From Bacillus pseudomycoides (GTDB lineage Bacteria > Bacillota > Bacilli > Bacillales > Bacillaceae_G), in NCBI RefSeq assembly GCF_022811845.1, contig NZ_CP064266.1, positions 1 to 64,000 on the forward strand: a DNA stretch of 64,000 nt, in the 5' to 3' direction. Below, piece after piece: positions 9,052 to 18,281 of the stretch. How positions within the stretch are numbered: the first letter of the stretch is position 1; each line of letters begins with the position of its first letter. Below the pieces are notes generated by a model that saw only the letters and a list, made by a program, of their open reading frames with translations, had not been told where the DNA came from and did no database searches. The position numbers and the translations under genes are program-made.

Positions 9052-9067
9052 TAGTCAAATTTGACTA
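9052..9067. promoter_or_regulatory. Perfect 16-bp palindrome, candidate operator
   Basis: TAGTCAAATTTGACTA is a perfect palindrome followed at once by a TATAAT-like run, about 150 nt before the exporter start. A dimeric repressor site is likely; the PadR protein encoded downstream is the obvious candidate but this is inference. Confidence 0.4.
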
Positions 9068-9215
9068 TAATAAAATTTATGCTCTCTATTCTTTATCCTA
9101 CTTTTCATAAAAAGAATCGTGAAATCATAGTCGTTACATAAAGGTATACTAAAACAAGAACTACTAATAAGATTTTCCTAAAGAGCAATGAATCTTATAT
9201 AAAGGAGGGATTTGT

Positions 9216-10751
9216 TTGCAAGAACAAACATCTCAAAACAAAGTAAGTAAAACAAAATTTGTTGTTGCCGGATTGTTACTTGGTATTTTAATGGCAGCAA
9301 TGGATAATACAATCGTTGCCACTGCCATGGCGACAATTGTTGGAGACCTAGGGGGATTTGATAAATTTGTTTGGGTCACATCAGCTTATATGGTAGCAAC
9401 AATGGCCGGAATGCCGATTTTCGGAAAACTTTCGGATATGTATGGTCGTAAACGCTTTTATATCGGTGGATTACTTCTCTTCTTACTCGGCTCTATTCTT
9501 TGCGGTACAGCAACAAGCATTGAACAACTAAGTATTTACAGAGCAATTCAAGGGATTGGTGGTGGCGCCCTTATGCCCATTGCCTTTACAATCATGTATG
9601 ATATATTCCCACCAGAAAAACGCGGAAAAATGACCGGATTATTCGGAGCAGTTTTTGGAACATCAAGCGTATTCGGCCCTTTATTAGGCGCCTATATAAC
9701 TGATTATATAAGTTGGCACTGGGTCTTTTATATCAATATTCCATTAGGCATTATTTCTTTCTTCTTCATTTCCAAGTACTACAAAGAATCTCTACAATAT
9801 AAAAAACAAAAAATCGATTGGGCTGGTGCTGTTACACTTGTAATAAGCATTGTTTGCTTAATGTTTGCACTAGAACTTGGCGGTAAGGAATATGCATGGA
9901 ATTCCAATATGATTCTTGGCTTATTTACTACGTTTGCTATTATGCTTCTTATCTTCTTTTTCGTAGAAAGACGTGCAATAGAGCCAATTATTTCTTTCCA
10001 TTTATTTAAAAAGCGTTTATTTGCAGCAAGTCAAGGTGTTGCCTTTTTCTATGGAGCAGCTTTTATTATTTGTACAGTCTATATTCCAATCTTTGTCCAA
10101 GGTGTCCTTGGTGGTTCAGCATCCAATGCTGGATTAATTTTAACACCGATGATGGTTGGTTCTGTAATTGGAAGCCAAACTGGTGGACAACTCGCTTCAC
10201 GAACGAGTTACCGCAACATTATGATCGCGTCTGGCATTTTCTTTGTACTTGGTATCTATTTACTTAGCACTTTAACAATGGACACACCGCGTACACTTGT
10301 AACACTCTTTATGATTCTCGCTGGACTTGGAGTCGGCTTCTCTTTTTCTGTTTTAAGCATGTCTTCCATTCACAATTTAGATATGAGAGACCGAGGTTCT
10401 GCCACATCTACAAACTCATTCTTCCGTTCTCTTGGTATGACTCTTGGTGTAACAATTTTCGGGACTATTCAAAACCATATTTTCACCGATAAATTAAAAG
10501 CTGTTTTTCCTCCAGAGTTGGCAAAAATGGCACCAAAAAGCGGGGATACAAGCTTTTTATTATCACCGCATGCTACTGAAAAAATCCCACCACAAATATT
10601 GGATGGTATTAAACAGGCGCTTGCGACATCAATTGCCGATACATTTTTCTGGGCGCTTATCCCAGCTACCCTAAGTATTATCTGTATTACAATGATGGGG
10701 AAAGAGCGTCTCTTCACTGGAATAACAAAAAAACAAAAACAAGTAAGTTAA
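9216..10751 (+). CDS. MFS multidrug exporter, DHA2 (14-TM) family
   Basis: This 511-aa protein starts at a TTG behind AAAGGAGG. It is a proton-driven exporter of the EmrB/QacA (DHA2) group. It shows motif D1 (MDNTIVATAM), motif A (GKLSDMYGRKR, about residues 71-81) and the antiporter motif C region (GAVFGTSSVFGPLLGA), with 14 predicted membrane segments and an extracytoplasmic loop late in the protein (about residues 425-465). The drug is unknown. A PadR regulator lies immediately downstream, behind a terminator-like hairpin, and probably controls it. Confidence 0.93.
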   Translation: MQEQTSQNKVSKTKFVVAGLLLGILMAAMDNTIVATAMATIVGDLGGFDKFVWVTSAYMVATMAGMPIFGKLSDMYGRKRFYIGGLLLFLLGSILCGTATSIEQLSIYRAIQGIGGGALMPIAFTIMYDIFPPEKRGKMTGLFGAVFGTSSVFGPLLGAYITDYISWHWVFYINIPLGIISFFFISKYYKESLQYKKQKIDWAGAVTLVISIVCLMFALELGGKEYAWNSNMILGLFTTFAIMLLIFFFVERRAIEPIISFHLFKKRLFAASQGVAFFYGAAFIICTVYIPIFVQGVLGGSASNAGLILTPMMVGSVIGSQTGGQLASRTSYRNIMIASGIFFVLGIYLLSTLTMDTPRTLVTLFMILAGLGVGFSFSVLSMSSIHNLDMRDRGSATSTNSFFRSLGMTLGVTIFGTIQNHIFTDKLKAVFPPELAKMAPKSGDTSFLLSPHATEKIPPQILDGIKQALATSIADTFFWALIPATLSIICITMMGKERLFTGITKKQKQVS

Positions 10752-10765
10752 TACATGAAAAAATG

Positions 10766-10805
10766 AAACGGTATATCTCTTTATCGAAAGAGATATACCG
10801 TTTAT
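10766..10805 (+). terminator. Strong hairpin between exporter and padR gene
   Basis: A perfect 17-bp stem (AAACGGTATATCTCTTT and its complement) closes on an ATCG loop. The T-tail is short, so some read-through into the padR-type gene is possible. Confidence 0.75.
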
Positions 10806-10843
10806 ACTATGTATAAAGTTTATATTACAGGAGTTGAGACAGC

Positions 10844-11398
10844 GTGAGTATGAAACTAGTCATTCTCGGCTTATTACTCGAAGGAGACAAACATCCATAT
10901 GAAGTGCAATACACAATGAAAGAGCGTCAAATGGATTGTTATATTAAATATGCAAAAGGCTCCCTCTACTACGCTTTTGAACAATTAGAAAAACAAGGAG
11001 CAATTGCGGTTACAAGCGTAGTACGAGATACAAATCGACCAGATAAGACTATTTTCCATATAACTGAAACGGGAAGAAAACTTTTCCATTCACTGCTTTT
11101 AAAGCAATTCGAGGCCAAAAACCAAATTTATAAACCAATCTATTCAGCGCTATCCTTTGCTCATTTTGGTGATGAAAAAACGATTCTTCCGATTTTAGAA
11201 AAAAAGAGAGATGACACGATTCAATATTTACATACGATGCAATCCATATACGAACATAGCAAGGAAAATGTTTCTCGTGCACAGCTTTATATTTTAAAAA
11301 GTGTTATTGAACACATTACTGTTGAATTACGTTGGTTAAATGAACTCCATAAAGATGCAAGTGCCGGTTGTCTTTCTAAAATTGGAACAGATATATAG
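10844..11398 (+). CDS. PadR family transcriptional regulator
   Basis: This 184-aa protein starts with a GTG behind CAGGAG. The N-terminal winged helix has the PadR signature GLLLEGDKHPYEVQYTM and YAKGSLYYAFEQLEKQGAI, then a beta wing ending in TETGRKLF. The longer C-terminal helical part (VIEHITVELRWLNELH) is the dimerisation domain of Vir-type PadR proteins. PadR proteins usually repress an adjacent drug exporter until a ligand binds, which fits the MFS gene 93 nt upstream on the same strand. Confidence 0.9.
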   Translation: MSMKLVILGLLLEGDKHPYEVQYTMKERQMDCYIKYAKGSLYYAFEQLEKQGAIAVTSVVRDTNRPDKTIFHITETGRKLFHSLLLKQFEAKNQIYKPIYSALSFAHFGDEKTILPILEKKRDDTIQYLHTMQSIYEHSKENVSRAQLYILKSVIEHITVELRWLNELHKDASAGCLSKIGTDI

Positions 11399-11428
11399 TA
11401 AGCCTAGCTATTACTTATCATCTTCCCC

Positions 11429-11475
11429 ATTGCTTATAAGAGCCTTTATCAATTAGGTTCTTATAAGCAATTTTT
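11429..11475 (+). terminator. Terminator after padR-type gene
   Basis: ATTGCTTATAAGA and TCTTATAAGCAAT form a 13-bp stem followed by TTTT. Confidence 0.9.
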
Positions 11476-11634
11476 ATAAATTGAAACTTTAATCAGCGAA
11501 GGGTTCTTCATCCCCCACTAATTATTAACCCTCACCAATCGGGCTTTTACGGGCAATTGATCCCCCACCTATCTTCCTCGTTTTCCTTTGAATCTTGATG
11601 TGGAGGTCTTACTGTCCGCGAATAGCGGGATAAA
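11476..11634 (+). repeat. bcr1 element, full-length copy
   Basis: About 150 bp runs from TTGAAACTTTAATCAGCG to CGCGAATAGCGGG, flanked by direct ATAAA repeats at 11476-11480 and 11630-11634. It has all blocks of the family: AATCAG, CCCCCACTAATTATTA, CCCTCACCAATCGGGC, CTTTTACGGGC and GGTCTTACTGTCCGCG. These complementary segments can fold into a long RNA-like hairpin. It separates the padR terminator from the cobalamin riboswitch. Confidence 0.85.
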
Positions 11635-11811
11635 TTCATCTCCTTTATTACCTTTGACAAAATCATAAATCGACATTCTAATTATTTATCTTCATCAGAA
11701 TAATTAGAATTAAAAATTTAAAAATATTCTTATTTTAAAACAGTAGACAAAATTCAAAAAATTATGTTAGAATTTGTTTCAATATCATATTTGCTTGTTA
11801 AATTCCTTTCA

Positions 11812-11982
11812 TAAAGGAAAATAGGTACACGGAATTTCTTATTTCGTGTTTAAAAGGGAAGCTTGGTGAAATTCCAACGCGGTCCCGCCACTGTAAGTGC
11901 AGAGACTTCTTTTCTATACCACTGTGAAAACGGGAAGGTGAAAGAAATCGTATAAAGCATAAGCCATGAGACCTGCCTATTT
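11812..11982 (+). ncRNA. Cobalamin riboswitch (aptamer) upstream of metE
   Basis: The conserved blocks appear in order: AATAGGTACACGG, AAAAGGGAAGCTTGGTGAAA, TTCCAACGCGGTCCCGCC, ACTGTAAGTG, and the B12 box AAGCCATGAGACCTGCC (11961-11977). A promoter-like TAGACA/TAGAAT pair lies just upstream. The aptamer binds adenosylcobalamin-type ligands. Here it precedes metE, so B12 should switch off the B12-independent enzyme. Confidence 0.96.
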
Positions 11983-12024
11983 TAACAACACTGATAGACT
12001 CACGGATGATGATTAGGTGTTATG

Positions 12025-12104
12025 AACGAGGAGAAAGGGCTATTTTTCTGTCCCTTTATACTTTTCGTTACATGCATTTCCGAGTAAACGGAAATGCTTA
12101 CTTT
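12025..12104 (+). terminator. Expression platform of the cobalamin riboswitch
   Basis: Two hairpins lie between the aptamer and metE. The first pairs AAAGGG with CCCTTT, followed by a T-rich stretch. The second is a 9-bp GCATTTCCG/CGGAAATGC stem (12074-12097) followed by TTACTTTC. One or both probably act as the B12-induced terminator. The metE ribosome site GGGAGG starts at 12111, so sequestration cannot be excluded. Confidence 0.6.
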
Positions 12105-12124
12105 CAATTAGGGAGGAAATTTAA

Positions 12125-14413
12125 ATGGCAATTCAAACAAGTAATTTAGGGTATCCACGCATTGGATTACACCGAGAATGGAAAAAATCACTGGAAGCTT
12201 TTTGGGCAAACAAAATTGATGAAGAGCAATTTGTAACAAACATGAAAGAAATTCGTCTTCAGCATGTGAAGGCACAACAAGAGAAAGGAATTGACTTAAT
12301 TCCTATTGGCGATTTTACATATTATGATCATGTACTAGATACTGCTTATATGCTCGGCTTTATTCCATCACGTTTTTCTGAGTTCTCTTCTTATCTTGAT
12401 GTATATTTTGCGATGGCACGTGGCTCCAAAGATCACGTCGCTTCCGAAATGACAAAGTGGTTTAACACAAATTATCATTATATTGTTCCTGAATATGAAG
12501 AAGGATTAACAATCTCTTTAAAAGACAATCGTCCACTTCGTTTATATGAAGAAGCAAAACAAGAGCTAGGAGTCGATGGAAAACCCGTTATATTAGGACC
12601 TTACACATTCTTAAAATTAGCAAAGGGATATAAAGAAGATCAATTGGCAACAATCTTACAACAACTCGTTACACCTTATGTACAACTATTAACTGAATTG
12701 CATGAAGCTGGCGCTCGCTTCGTACAAATTGATGAACCGATTTTTGCATCTTTAACAAAAGCAGAAATTGCAGAAGCTAAAGCACTTTATGAAACAATTC
12801 GTAAAGAAGTACCTCATGTATCTCTTATTCTACAAACTTATTTTGATAGCGTAGAAGAAAACTATGAAGAGATTATTACATTCCCTGTATCCGGCATTGG
12901 ATTGGACTTTGTTCACGGTAAAGAAGGCAATGTAAAAGCTATTTTAGAGCACGGTTTCCCAAGCGACAAAATTTTAGCTGTTGGTTGCATAGACGGGCGT
13001 AACATTTGGAGAGCGGATCTCGATGAGGTTCTTTCTTTATTTAAAACATTACAAGATCGTGTTACACCGAAAGATTGGATTGTTCAACCTTCTTGTAGTT
13101 TACTACACACTCCAATTGACAAAACAGAAGAAACACATTTATCAAAAGAACTATTTGATGCTCTTGCATTTGCAAATCAAAAGTTAGAAGAACTTACGCT
13201 AATTAAACGTACACTTTCTGAAGGTGTAGGAGGTGTTAGCACTGAATTAGCTACTTACCGTACCGCTCATGAAGCTATACGTTCTTCAGCTGCACGTAAT
13301 CGTGAAGATGTGAAAGCTGCACGAGCAACTCTTAAAGAAGAAGACTTTTCTCGTCCTCTTCCATTCGAACAACGCTATGCACTGCAACAGAAGGCATTAC
13401 AATTACCGCTACTTCCAACAACAACAATCGGTAGCTTCCCACAAACTACTGAAGTTCGTCAAACACGTAAACAATGGCGAAGCGGTGATATTACAAACGA
13501 ACTATATGAGCAATTTATCGAAAATGAAACCGAGAAATGGATTCGTTATCAAGAAAATATTGGTCTTGATGTACTTGTGCATGGTGAATTTGAAAGAACT
13601 GATATGGTGGAATATTTTGGAGAAAGACTTGCTGGTTTCTCTTTCACTAAAAATGGTTGGGTACAATCGTACGGTTCTCGGTGTGTAAAACCACCTGTAA
13701 TCTATGGAGATGTTGCCTTTATTAATGGGATGACAATTAAAGAAACTGCATATGCACAGAGCCTTACAAATAAAGTTGTAAAAGGTATGTTAACAGGTCC
13801 TGTGACAATTCTAAACTGGTCATTCGTTCGAAATGATATTTCACGAAAAGAAGTTTCGTATCAAATTGCATTGGCACTCCGCCATGAAATCGAATTACTT
13901 GAATCTTCCGGTATCCGTGTTATTCAAGTCGACGAACCGGCGCTTCGAGAAGGAATGCCACTAAAAGAAAAAGATTGGGACGCATATATTACATGGGCTG
14001 TTCAGTCATTCCTTTTAGCAACTTCTTCTGTAGCGAACGAAACACAAATTCATACACATATGTGCTACAGTAACTTTGAGGATATTGTTGATGCGATTCG
14101 TGCATTAGATGCCGATGTTATTTCTATCGAAACATCAAGAAGCCATGGTGAATTCATTCATACTTTAGAACACACAACATACGAAAAAGGAATTGGTTTA
14201 GGAGTTTATGATATTCATAGCCCTCGTGTTCCAAGTAAAGATGAAATGTATACAATTGTAGAACAATCCTTAAAAGTATGTGATCCAAAATACTTCTGGA
14301 TTAACCCGGACTGCGGTTTAAAAACAAGAAGAACAGAAGAAGTTATACCTGCTTTAGAGCATATGGTCCAAGCTGCTAAAGAGGCTCGTTCTCTTCTAAA
14401 AACAAACGTATAA
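12125..14413 (+). CDS. metE: Cobalamin-independent methionine synthase
   Basis: MetE transfers a methyl group from 5-methyltetrahydropteroyl-triglutamate to homocysteine. It has 762 aa, the usual length, with an N-terminal barrel starting NLGYPRIGLHREWKKSLEAFW cut after 20 residues here, and a C-terminal catalytic barrel starting LPTTTIGSFPQT. The zinc ligands are visible in THMCYSNF (His and Cys) and NPDCGLKTR (Cys), with VDEPALREG in the substrate site. It starts at the ATG after GGGAGG and is monocistronic. The cobalamin riboswitch should repress it when B12 allows MetH to work. Confidence 0.98.
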   Translation: MAIQTSNLGYPRIGLHREWKKSLEAFWANKIDEEQFVTNMKEIRLQHVKAQQEKGIDLIPIGDFTYYDHVLDTAYMLGFIPSRFSEFSSYLDVYFAMARGSKDHVASEMTKWFNTNYHYIVPEYEEGLTISLKDNRPLRLYEEAKQELGVDGKPVILGPYTFLKLAKGYKEDQLATILQQLVTPYVQLLTELHEAGARFVQIDEPIFASLTKAEIAEAKALYETIRKEVPHVSLILQTYFDSVEENYEEIITFPVSGIGLDFVHGKEGNVKAILEHGFPSDKILAVGCIDGRNIWRADLDEVLSLFKTLQDRVTPKDWIVQPSCSLLHTPIDKTEETHLSKELFDALAFANQKLEELTLIKRTLSEGVGGVSTELATYRTAHEAIRSSAARNREDVKAARATLKEEDFSRPLPFEQRYALQQKALQLPLLPTTTIGSFPQTTEVRQTRKQWRSGDITNELYEQFIENETEKWIRYQENIGLDVLVHGEFERTDMVEYFGERLAGFSFTKNGWVQSYGSRCVKPPVIYGDVAFINGMTIKETAYAQSLTNKVVKGMLTGPVTILNWSFVRNDISRKEVSYQIALALRHEIELLESSGIRVIQVDEPALREGMPLKEKDWDAYITWAVQSFLLATSSVANETQIHTHMCYSNFEDIVDAIRALDADVISIETSRSHGEFIHTLEHTTYEKGIGLGVYDIHSPRVPSKDEMYTIVEQSLKVCDPKYFWINPDCGLKTRRTEEVIPALEHMVQAAKEARSLLKTNV

Positions 14414-14415
14414 TG

Positions 14416-14452
14416 AAAAAATAGGGTGTCCTTCAAAAGGACACCCTATTTC
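14416..14452 (+). terminator. metE terminator
   Basis: AATAGGGTGTCCTT pairs with AAGGACACCCTATT around CAA and is followed by TTCTATATTT. It is symmetrical enough to serve the convergent minus-strand genes too. Confidence 0.92.
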
Positions 14453-14458
14453 TATATT

Positions 14459-14587
14459 TCAACTGGCTTTCTTCTCAATTTGCAGCAATGCTATCATATA
14501 AAAATGATAAAAAACCCAAGCTGCATTCACTGCCAATAACAAACTTGTACAAATAAAAACAAACTGAAATTCCAAAGAAAAAGCCAT
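14459..14587 (-). CDS. Putative 42-aa single-TM protein after comJ
   Basis: An ATG at 14587, 15 nt after the comJ stop, opens a 42-codon frame. It encodes one hydrophobic segment (FVFICTSLLLAVNAAWVFY) and a short charged tail IEKKAS, with the form of a small membrane protein. The ribosome site is weak (GAAAGAG), so translation may depend on coupling to comJ. I do not recognise it. Confidence 0.4.
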   Translation of the reverse strand: MAFSLEFQFVFICTSLLLAVNAAWVFYHFYMIALLQIEKKAS

Positions 14588-14602
14588 GCTACCGTGGCTC
14601 TT

Positions 14603-15010
14603 TCACTCTTGATTTTCAAAAAACAATTCATATTGTACCTTGTACAGTTCATCATTTGTTTGTTCCTCAAGTGGCATTGCTTGTAGTACTAACATATAGT
14701 CACCTTTTGGAATTGTAATATGAAGTGTATCAGAAAGAATACTTCTTACAAAAACCCCTTCGCTTCCTACCGTAAAAGGAGCTGATATCGTTCTCACTAC
14801 TCCCTCTTTCTCAGTATGCCTCCCAACAGATACCTCGATTTCACACGTATAATCTGAAATTGCCTCAAAAATAATTACACCTTCTGCTTCAGCATAGCCT
14901 CTCTCAAAATCTTCATCTGTCCAATCTACATACGGCTGTTCCCCATTATAATTCATCACGATTAATTGTGAGTAGGAAATTATTAACTCCACATATATCA
15001 TTCCCTTCAA
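14603..15010 (-). CDS. comJ: Competence protein ComJ, nuclease inhibitor
   Basis: The protein is about 130-135 aa. It shares with B. subtilis ComJ the pattern ELIISYSQL, VDWTDEDFERGYAEAEG, ISAPFTV, and LHITIPKGDYML. ComJ (Nin) binds and inhibits the membrane nuclease NucA. The start is uncertain: TTG at 15010, an in-frame ATG at 15001, or a GTG at 14992, which has the best spacing from AAGGGA. It lies 24 nt downstream of nucA on the same strand, so the nuclease and its inhibitor are made together. Confidence 0.9.
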   Translation of the reverse strand: MKGMIYVELIISYSQLIVMNYNGEQPYVDWTDEDFERGYAEAEGVIIFEAISDYTCEIEVSVGRHTEKEGVVRTISAPFTVGSEGVFVRSILSDTLHITIPKGDYMLVLQAMPLEEQTNDELYKVQYELFFENQE

Positions 15011-15034
15011 TCACTGACTAGAATAGCTTTTCTA

Positions 15035-15469
15035 CTACTTCACCACAAATTTCACGCGTGTACCATCTGGATACTTATCTAGCTTATTTCCAACCCATGA
15101 ACCTGCACCTCTATTATCGGCTGGACTAATATATTCAATATGCGCACCTTTTCCACCCTCTTTACACATTGCCATTGGCCATTCATCACGATCATACCCT
15201 TTTTTTGCTGAATATGGAGCTAGGGACAATTTTCTTCTATCAGCTGCACCACTTCGATCAATCGTGCACACTTTAGAATGCCCTTCTTTCATCGCATCTG
15301 CAATATGTTTCCCCGTTTCAGGATAGCGTTCTTTTGGAAATTCTAGAACTTGATCATATGTAACTTCTTTTTTGTTCTTTGGTTCTGCCGGTATAAACGC
15401 TTCATAGACAACAACCAAAATAGAAAGAATCGCAATAATCGAGATGATAATGCCTTTTAACTGTTTCAT
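15035..15469 (-). CDS. nucA: Membrane-associated competence nuclease NucA
   Basis: This 144-aa protein has an N-terminal membrane anchor (IIISIIAILSILVVVYEAF, about residues 7-25) and the NucA/NucB nuclease core. The core motifs are DRSGAADRRKLSLA, RDEWPMAMCKEGG and YISPADNRGAGSWVGN, whose Asp, Glu and Asn residues form the metal-dependent active site. In B. subtilis NucA cuts bound double-stranded DNA to start uptake in competence. It is the first gene of the nucA-comJ pair. B. cereus-group strains are not readily competent, so its use here is unclear. Confidence 0.92.
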   Translation of the reverse strand: MKQLKGIIISIIAILSILVVVYEAFIPAEPKNKKEVTYDQVLEFPKERYPETGKHIADAMKEGHSKVCTIDRSGAADRRKLSLAPYSAKKGYDRDEWPMAMCKEGGKGAHIEYISPADNRGAGSWVGNKLDKYPDGTRVKFVVK

Positions 15470-15709
15470 ATATGTACCTCCATCTTTTGACCCAATTGCT
15501 TTTCCTAGGCTATTATAACAAACTTCCTCGATATATGTTTTCAGACATTATTTTATCCCTACCTCTTCTTTACGCCAAAAACATTCATTTTTATGCAACT
15601 TTTCGCTAATCATGTAGAAAACTTCTAGGTTTCCGACATTCTTTTTCAAAGGAAGTCCAAATAAAAAAATGGAATTTGTATATACGATACTTTTTGGGGA
15701 GGAAATGTT

Positions 15710-16453
15710 ATGGAGGCGACATATAAAACGAAGGATGTTACAAATAAAACAGGAATCCCGAAACACATAGTTCGAAAATATAGTCAACTTTTAGAACAAC
15801 ATGGTTATATCATTACAAAAACCGCTGATGCTCGTATATATAAAATGGATGATATGAAGCTTTTAAAATCAATTCACGAACGAGCGGCCACACTACAAGA
15901 AGATATTACAGAAACAATCCCTATCATTTTAAAAGAAAAAGAGAATCCACCTGTGCCGATGATAAAGAAAAATCAGGAAGTTCAATCAAAAGATGAAAGC
16001 CGAAACTTCGAAGAATTCATGCTAAAACTTGAAATGCTTGCACAATTAAACGAAGCGATTATTCATCAAAACTCCACTTTAATTACACAAAACCGCTTAA
16101 AAGATGAAAAACTGGATGAATTAATGCAACAAGTTTATGTAAAAGAAGGCAATCAAGAAGAAATGCTGCAAGAGCTTATTAATCACGCAGCTCAAACAGA
16201 TGCCCTGCAAAAAGAAAAAATGGACTTATTAATGAATCATATGTATAAACGTGAATCAAAGCAAGAAGAAAAAATGAACAAGCTTGTCAATCACGTTTAC
16301 AATAAAGACAGCAATCGAGATGCACAGCTTATGCAAGTCATTCGTGAAATTCAAGAAACAAAACGACTCATCGCCGCCTCAAGAGATCAAAGTTTCTTTC
16401 AATCATTTAAAAATTTATTTGTTCGAATCAAACCAGAAAAAACAAATGAATAA
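15710..16453 (+). CDS. MerR-like HTH coiled-coil protein (DUF3967-type)
   Basis: This 247-aa protein starts at the ATG after GGGGAGG. Residues 1-60 look like a MerR/RacA-type winged helix (YKTKDVTNKTGIPKHIVRKY). Residues about 105-225 form a long coiled coil with three or four repeats of a unit like LMNHMYKRESKQEEKM and LVNHVYNKDSNRDAQL, spaced about 25 residues apart. The tail SFFQSFKNLFVRIKP is basic and hydrophobic. Chromosomal and plasmid DUF3967 proteins of the B. cereus group have this layout. A role in DNA binding or segregation is inferred only. Confidence 0.75.
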   Translation: MEATYKTKDVTNKTGIPKHIVRKYSQLLEQHGYIITKTADARIYKMDDMKLLKSIHERAATLQEDITETIPIILKEKENPPVPMIKKNQEVQSKDESRNFEEFMLKLEMLAQLNEAIIHQNSTLITQNRLKDEKLDELMQQVYVKEGNQEEMLQELINHAAQTDALQKEKMDLLMNHMYKRESKQEEKMNKLVNHVYNKDSNRDAQLMQVIREIQETKRLIAASRDQSFFQSFKNLFVRIKPEKTNE

Positions 16454-16533
16454 AGTAAAATCTTCATCGCTAGCTTTCTATCATCCTAGGTAGAAGTTTT
16501 ACATGACTTTCACGTATATAAATCCATTTTAAC

Positions 16534-16682
16534 TTTTGACATATAAGCCACTTACGTGAAAAAGAAAAGGTGACTGGCTATTTGTTGTCTCTTTCTGTTT
16601 TACTTGGCATGGGGCAGGAAAAGGATCTGACCGCTTCTATGCATGGCTAGATCCTCTCTCCCAACTAAAAAGAAGGGATTTA
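16534..16682 (+). repeat. Dispersed repeat family 2, copy B (most complete)
   Basis: It runs from TTTTGACATATAAGCC through TTTTACTTGGCATGGGGCAGG and AAAAGGATCTGACCGCTTC to CTCTCCCAACTAAAAA. AGGATCT and AGATCCT flank a TATGCATGG loop, giving a stable hairpin. Other copies are at 2310, 36386 and 42088. It lies between two convergent genes. Confidence 0.8.
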
Positions 16683-16697
16683 TGCCGTTTTTAACTT

Positions 16698-17972
16698 TTA
16701 TTCCTTATTTCTAACTGCTGGTAATGTAATAATTGCTTCCGTTCCTTTTCCACTATCACTTTTATATTCCAGCGTACCATTATGTGCTTGTAAAATACTA
16801 AAGGTCACCATAAGTCCTAGACCTGTTCCTTTTTCTTTTAGTGAATAATACGGTTGTCCAAGCCTTGCTAACTGTTCTTTCGTCATTCCAACACCACTAT
16901 CTTTTACTCGCACTATAATAGCATCATCTTTTTGAATGGCAGTTACTTTTAAATATCCTTTGTTGCCTTGAATTGCTTCAATTCCATTTTTAACGATATT
17001 CATAATTGCTTGTTTTAACTTTGTCTTATCACCAATCGTATAAAGATTCTCAGAAATTTCAACTTGTAAATACACACCTTGCATAGCTGCAAACGAAGAC
17101 ATTAAAGTCGTCATTTCTATGAGCTGTGCGGATAAACATATATGTTCCTTTTTTTCAATTTGCGGTCTAGCTAAATTTAAGTAATCTGAAATAATTTGTT
17201 CAGCCCGATCAAGCTCAGCTAGCACAAGACGCATATAATCTTTATTCTTCATATCTTCTGTACTCTCTAATAACTGAATAAAACCACGAACAACTGTAAG
17301 GGGGTTTCGAACTTCATGTGCTACACTCGCCGCTAGCTCACTTACAATGTTCAGCTTTTCAGATTTTTGCATTTCTGTACGTAACAATGCATTTTCATTT
17401 AAATACTCTGTTAAATACACTTGAAATACCATCGTCATAACCATAATAAGAGAAGCGAATATGTATCCACTATATGAATGTGACATGGGTGGCGTAAAGC
17501 CTACCCTCAATAAAATCCCAAACATACTACACGCTAAATCGACAAGAACATACAAAGATGAAATAATAAGAGCTAAAATAAGTTTTTTTTCTCTTGAAAA
17601 TACAGACCACTTTTTTGATAGCAATAAAGGAATAATCGCAAGACATAAAACCTCTATTATCCGAAACCACTGTAAACCATTCAAAAACCATTCGTATATA
17701 ACAAAGATAGAAGCTGGGATAATTCCTGCAATTCCACCATACAAAAAGGCACTAATAATTGGAATCGGATGAAAATTATAACCACAAACATCACCAAAGC
17801 AAATCGAATACGTCATAGAAAGAACAAGCGTGATACTAGATAAAAACATAATAAAATAGCGATTGGGCTTTGGAAGCATATCTTGATAGCGATTTAGACG
17901 AATCGCTTCATATAAAAACAGGGGCAGAATAATGATGGCCACTTGGATCATTAAGTCACGGATTAGCTCCAT
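16698..17972 (-). CDS. kinB: Sporulation sensor histidine kinase KinB
   Basis: This 424-aa protein has about six N-terminal membrane segments (residues 8-190, 5TMR-LYT type), then a HisKA domain with VSELAASVAHEVRNPLTVVRG cut at 20 residues here (phospho-His near 217), and a HATPase domain with NIVKNGIEAI (N box), VKDSGVGM (G1), and GTGLGL (G2). Length, topology and the H-box wording match B. subtilis KinB, which feeds phosphate into the Spo0F-Spo0B-Spo0A phosphorelay. It is monocistronic. No partner lipoprotein gene like kapB is seen beside it. Confidence 0.85.
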   Translation of the reverse strand: MELIRDLMIQVAIIILPLFLYEAIRLNRYQDMLPKPNRYFIMFLSSITLVLSMTYSICFGDVCGYNFHPIPIISAFLYGGIAGIIPASIFVIYEWFLNGLQWFRIIEVLCLAIIPLLLSKKWSVFSREKKLILALIISSLYVLVDLACSMFGILLRVGFTPPMSHSYSGYIFASLIMVMTMVFQVYLTEYLNENALLRTEMQKSEKLNIVSELAASVAHEVRNPLTVVRGFIQLLESTEDMKNKDYMRLVLAELDRAEQIISDYLNLARPQIEKKEHICLSAQLIEMTTLMSSFAAMQGVYLQVEISENLYTIGDKTKLKQAIMNIVKNGIEAIQGNKGYLKVTAIQKDDAIIVRVKDSGVGMTKEQLARLGQPYYSLKEKGTGLGLMVTFSILQAHNGTLEYKSDSGKGTEAIITLPAVRNKE

Positions 17973-18281
17973 ACCCTTCCATCCTCTACATGTATTTTGA
18001 TATGATTATATCATTTTACAGTCACTTTTGTTTTAAAATTTAGATTTTTCTTAACAATTTTGTAAATCATTTGTGAATAAACGTTAAGAAATGTTACAAC
18101 TTTCTGAAATGATTGTAAACCCTGTACCAAATTATCACAATGCAAGATACAATGAATACGGATTACAAATAAAATATAAAACGGTCCAGTAAACGGACAA
18201 CTATAACAACATACAGCATATAATCCATACTATCTATGTTTACAAATAAGTGACCATTATTTTAGTAGGAGGAAGATAATT
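17973..18281. other. Intergenic region between kinB and a small gene
   Basis: This 309-nt AT-rich stretch contains the divergent promoters of kinB and of the 66-aa gene. I see no gene, repeat or strong hairpin in it, only a short GTCC/GGAC inverted repeat near 18184-18199. Confidence 0.6.

Noticed and set aside
15710..16453. DUF3967-like gene as evidence for integrated plasmid DNA
   Set aside because: Such genes also occur singly in B. cereus-group chromosomes, and no replication or transfer genes are nearby.
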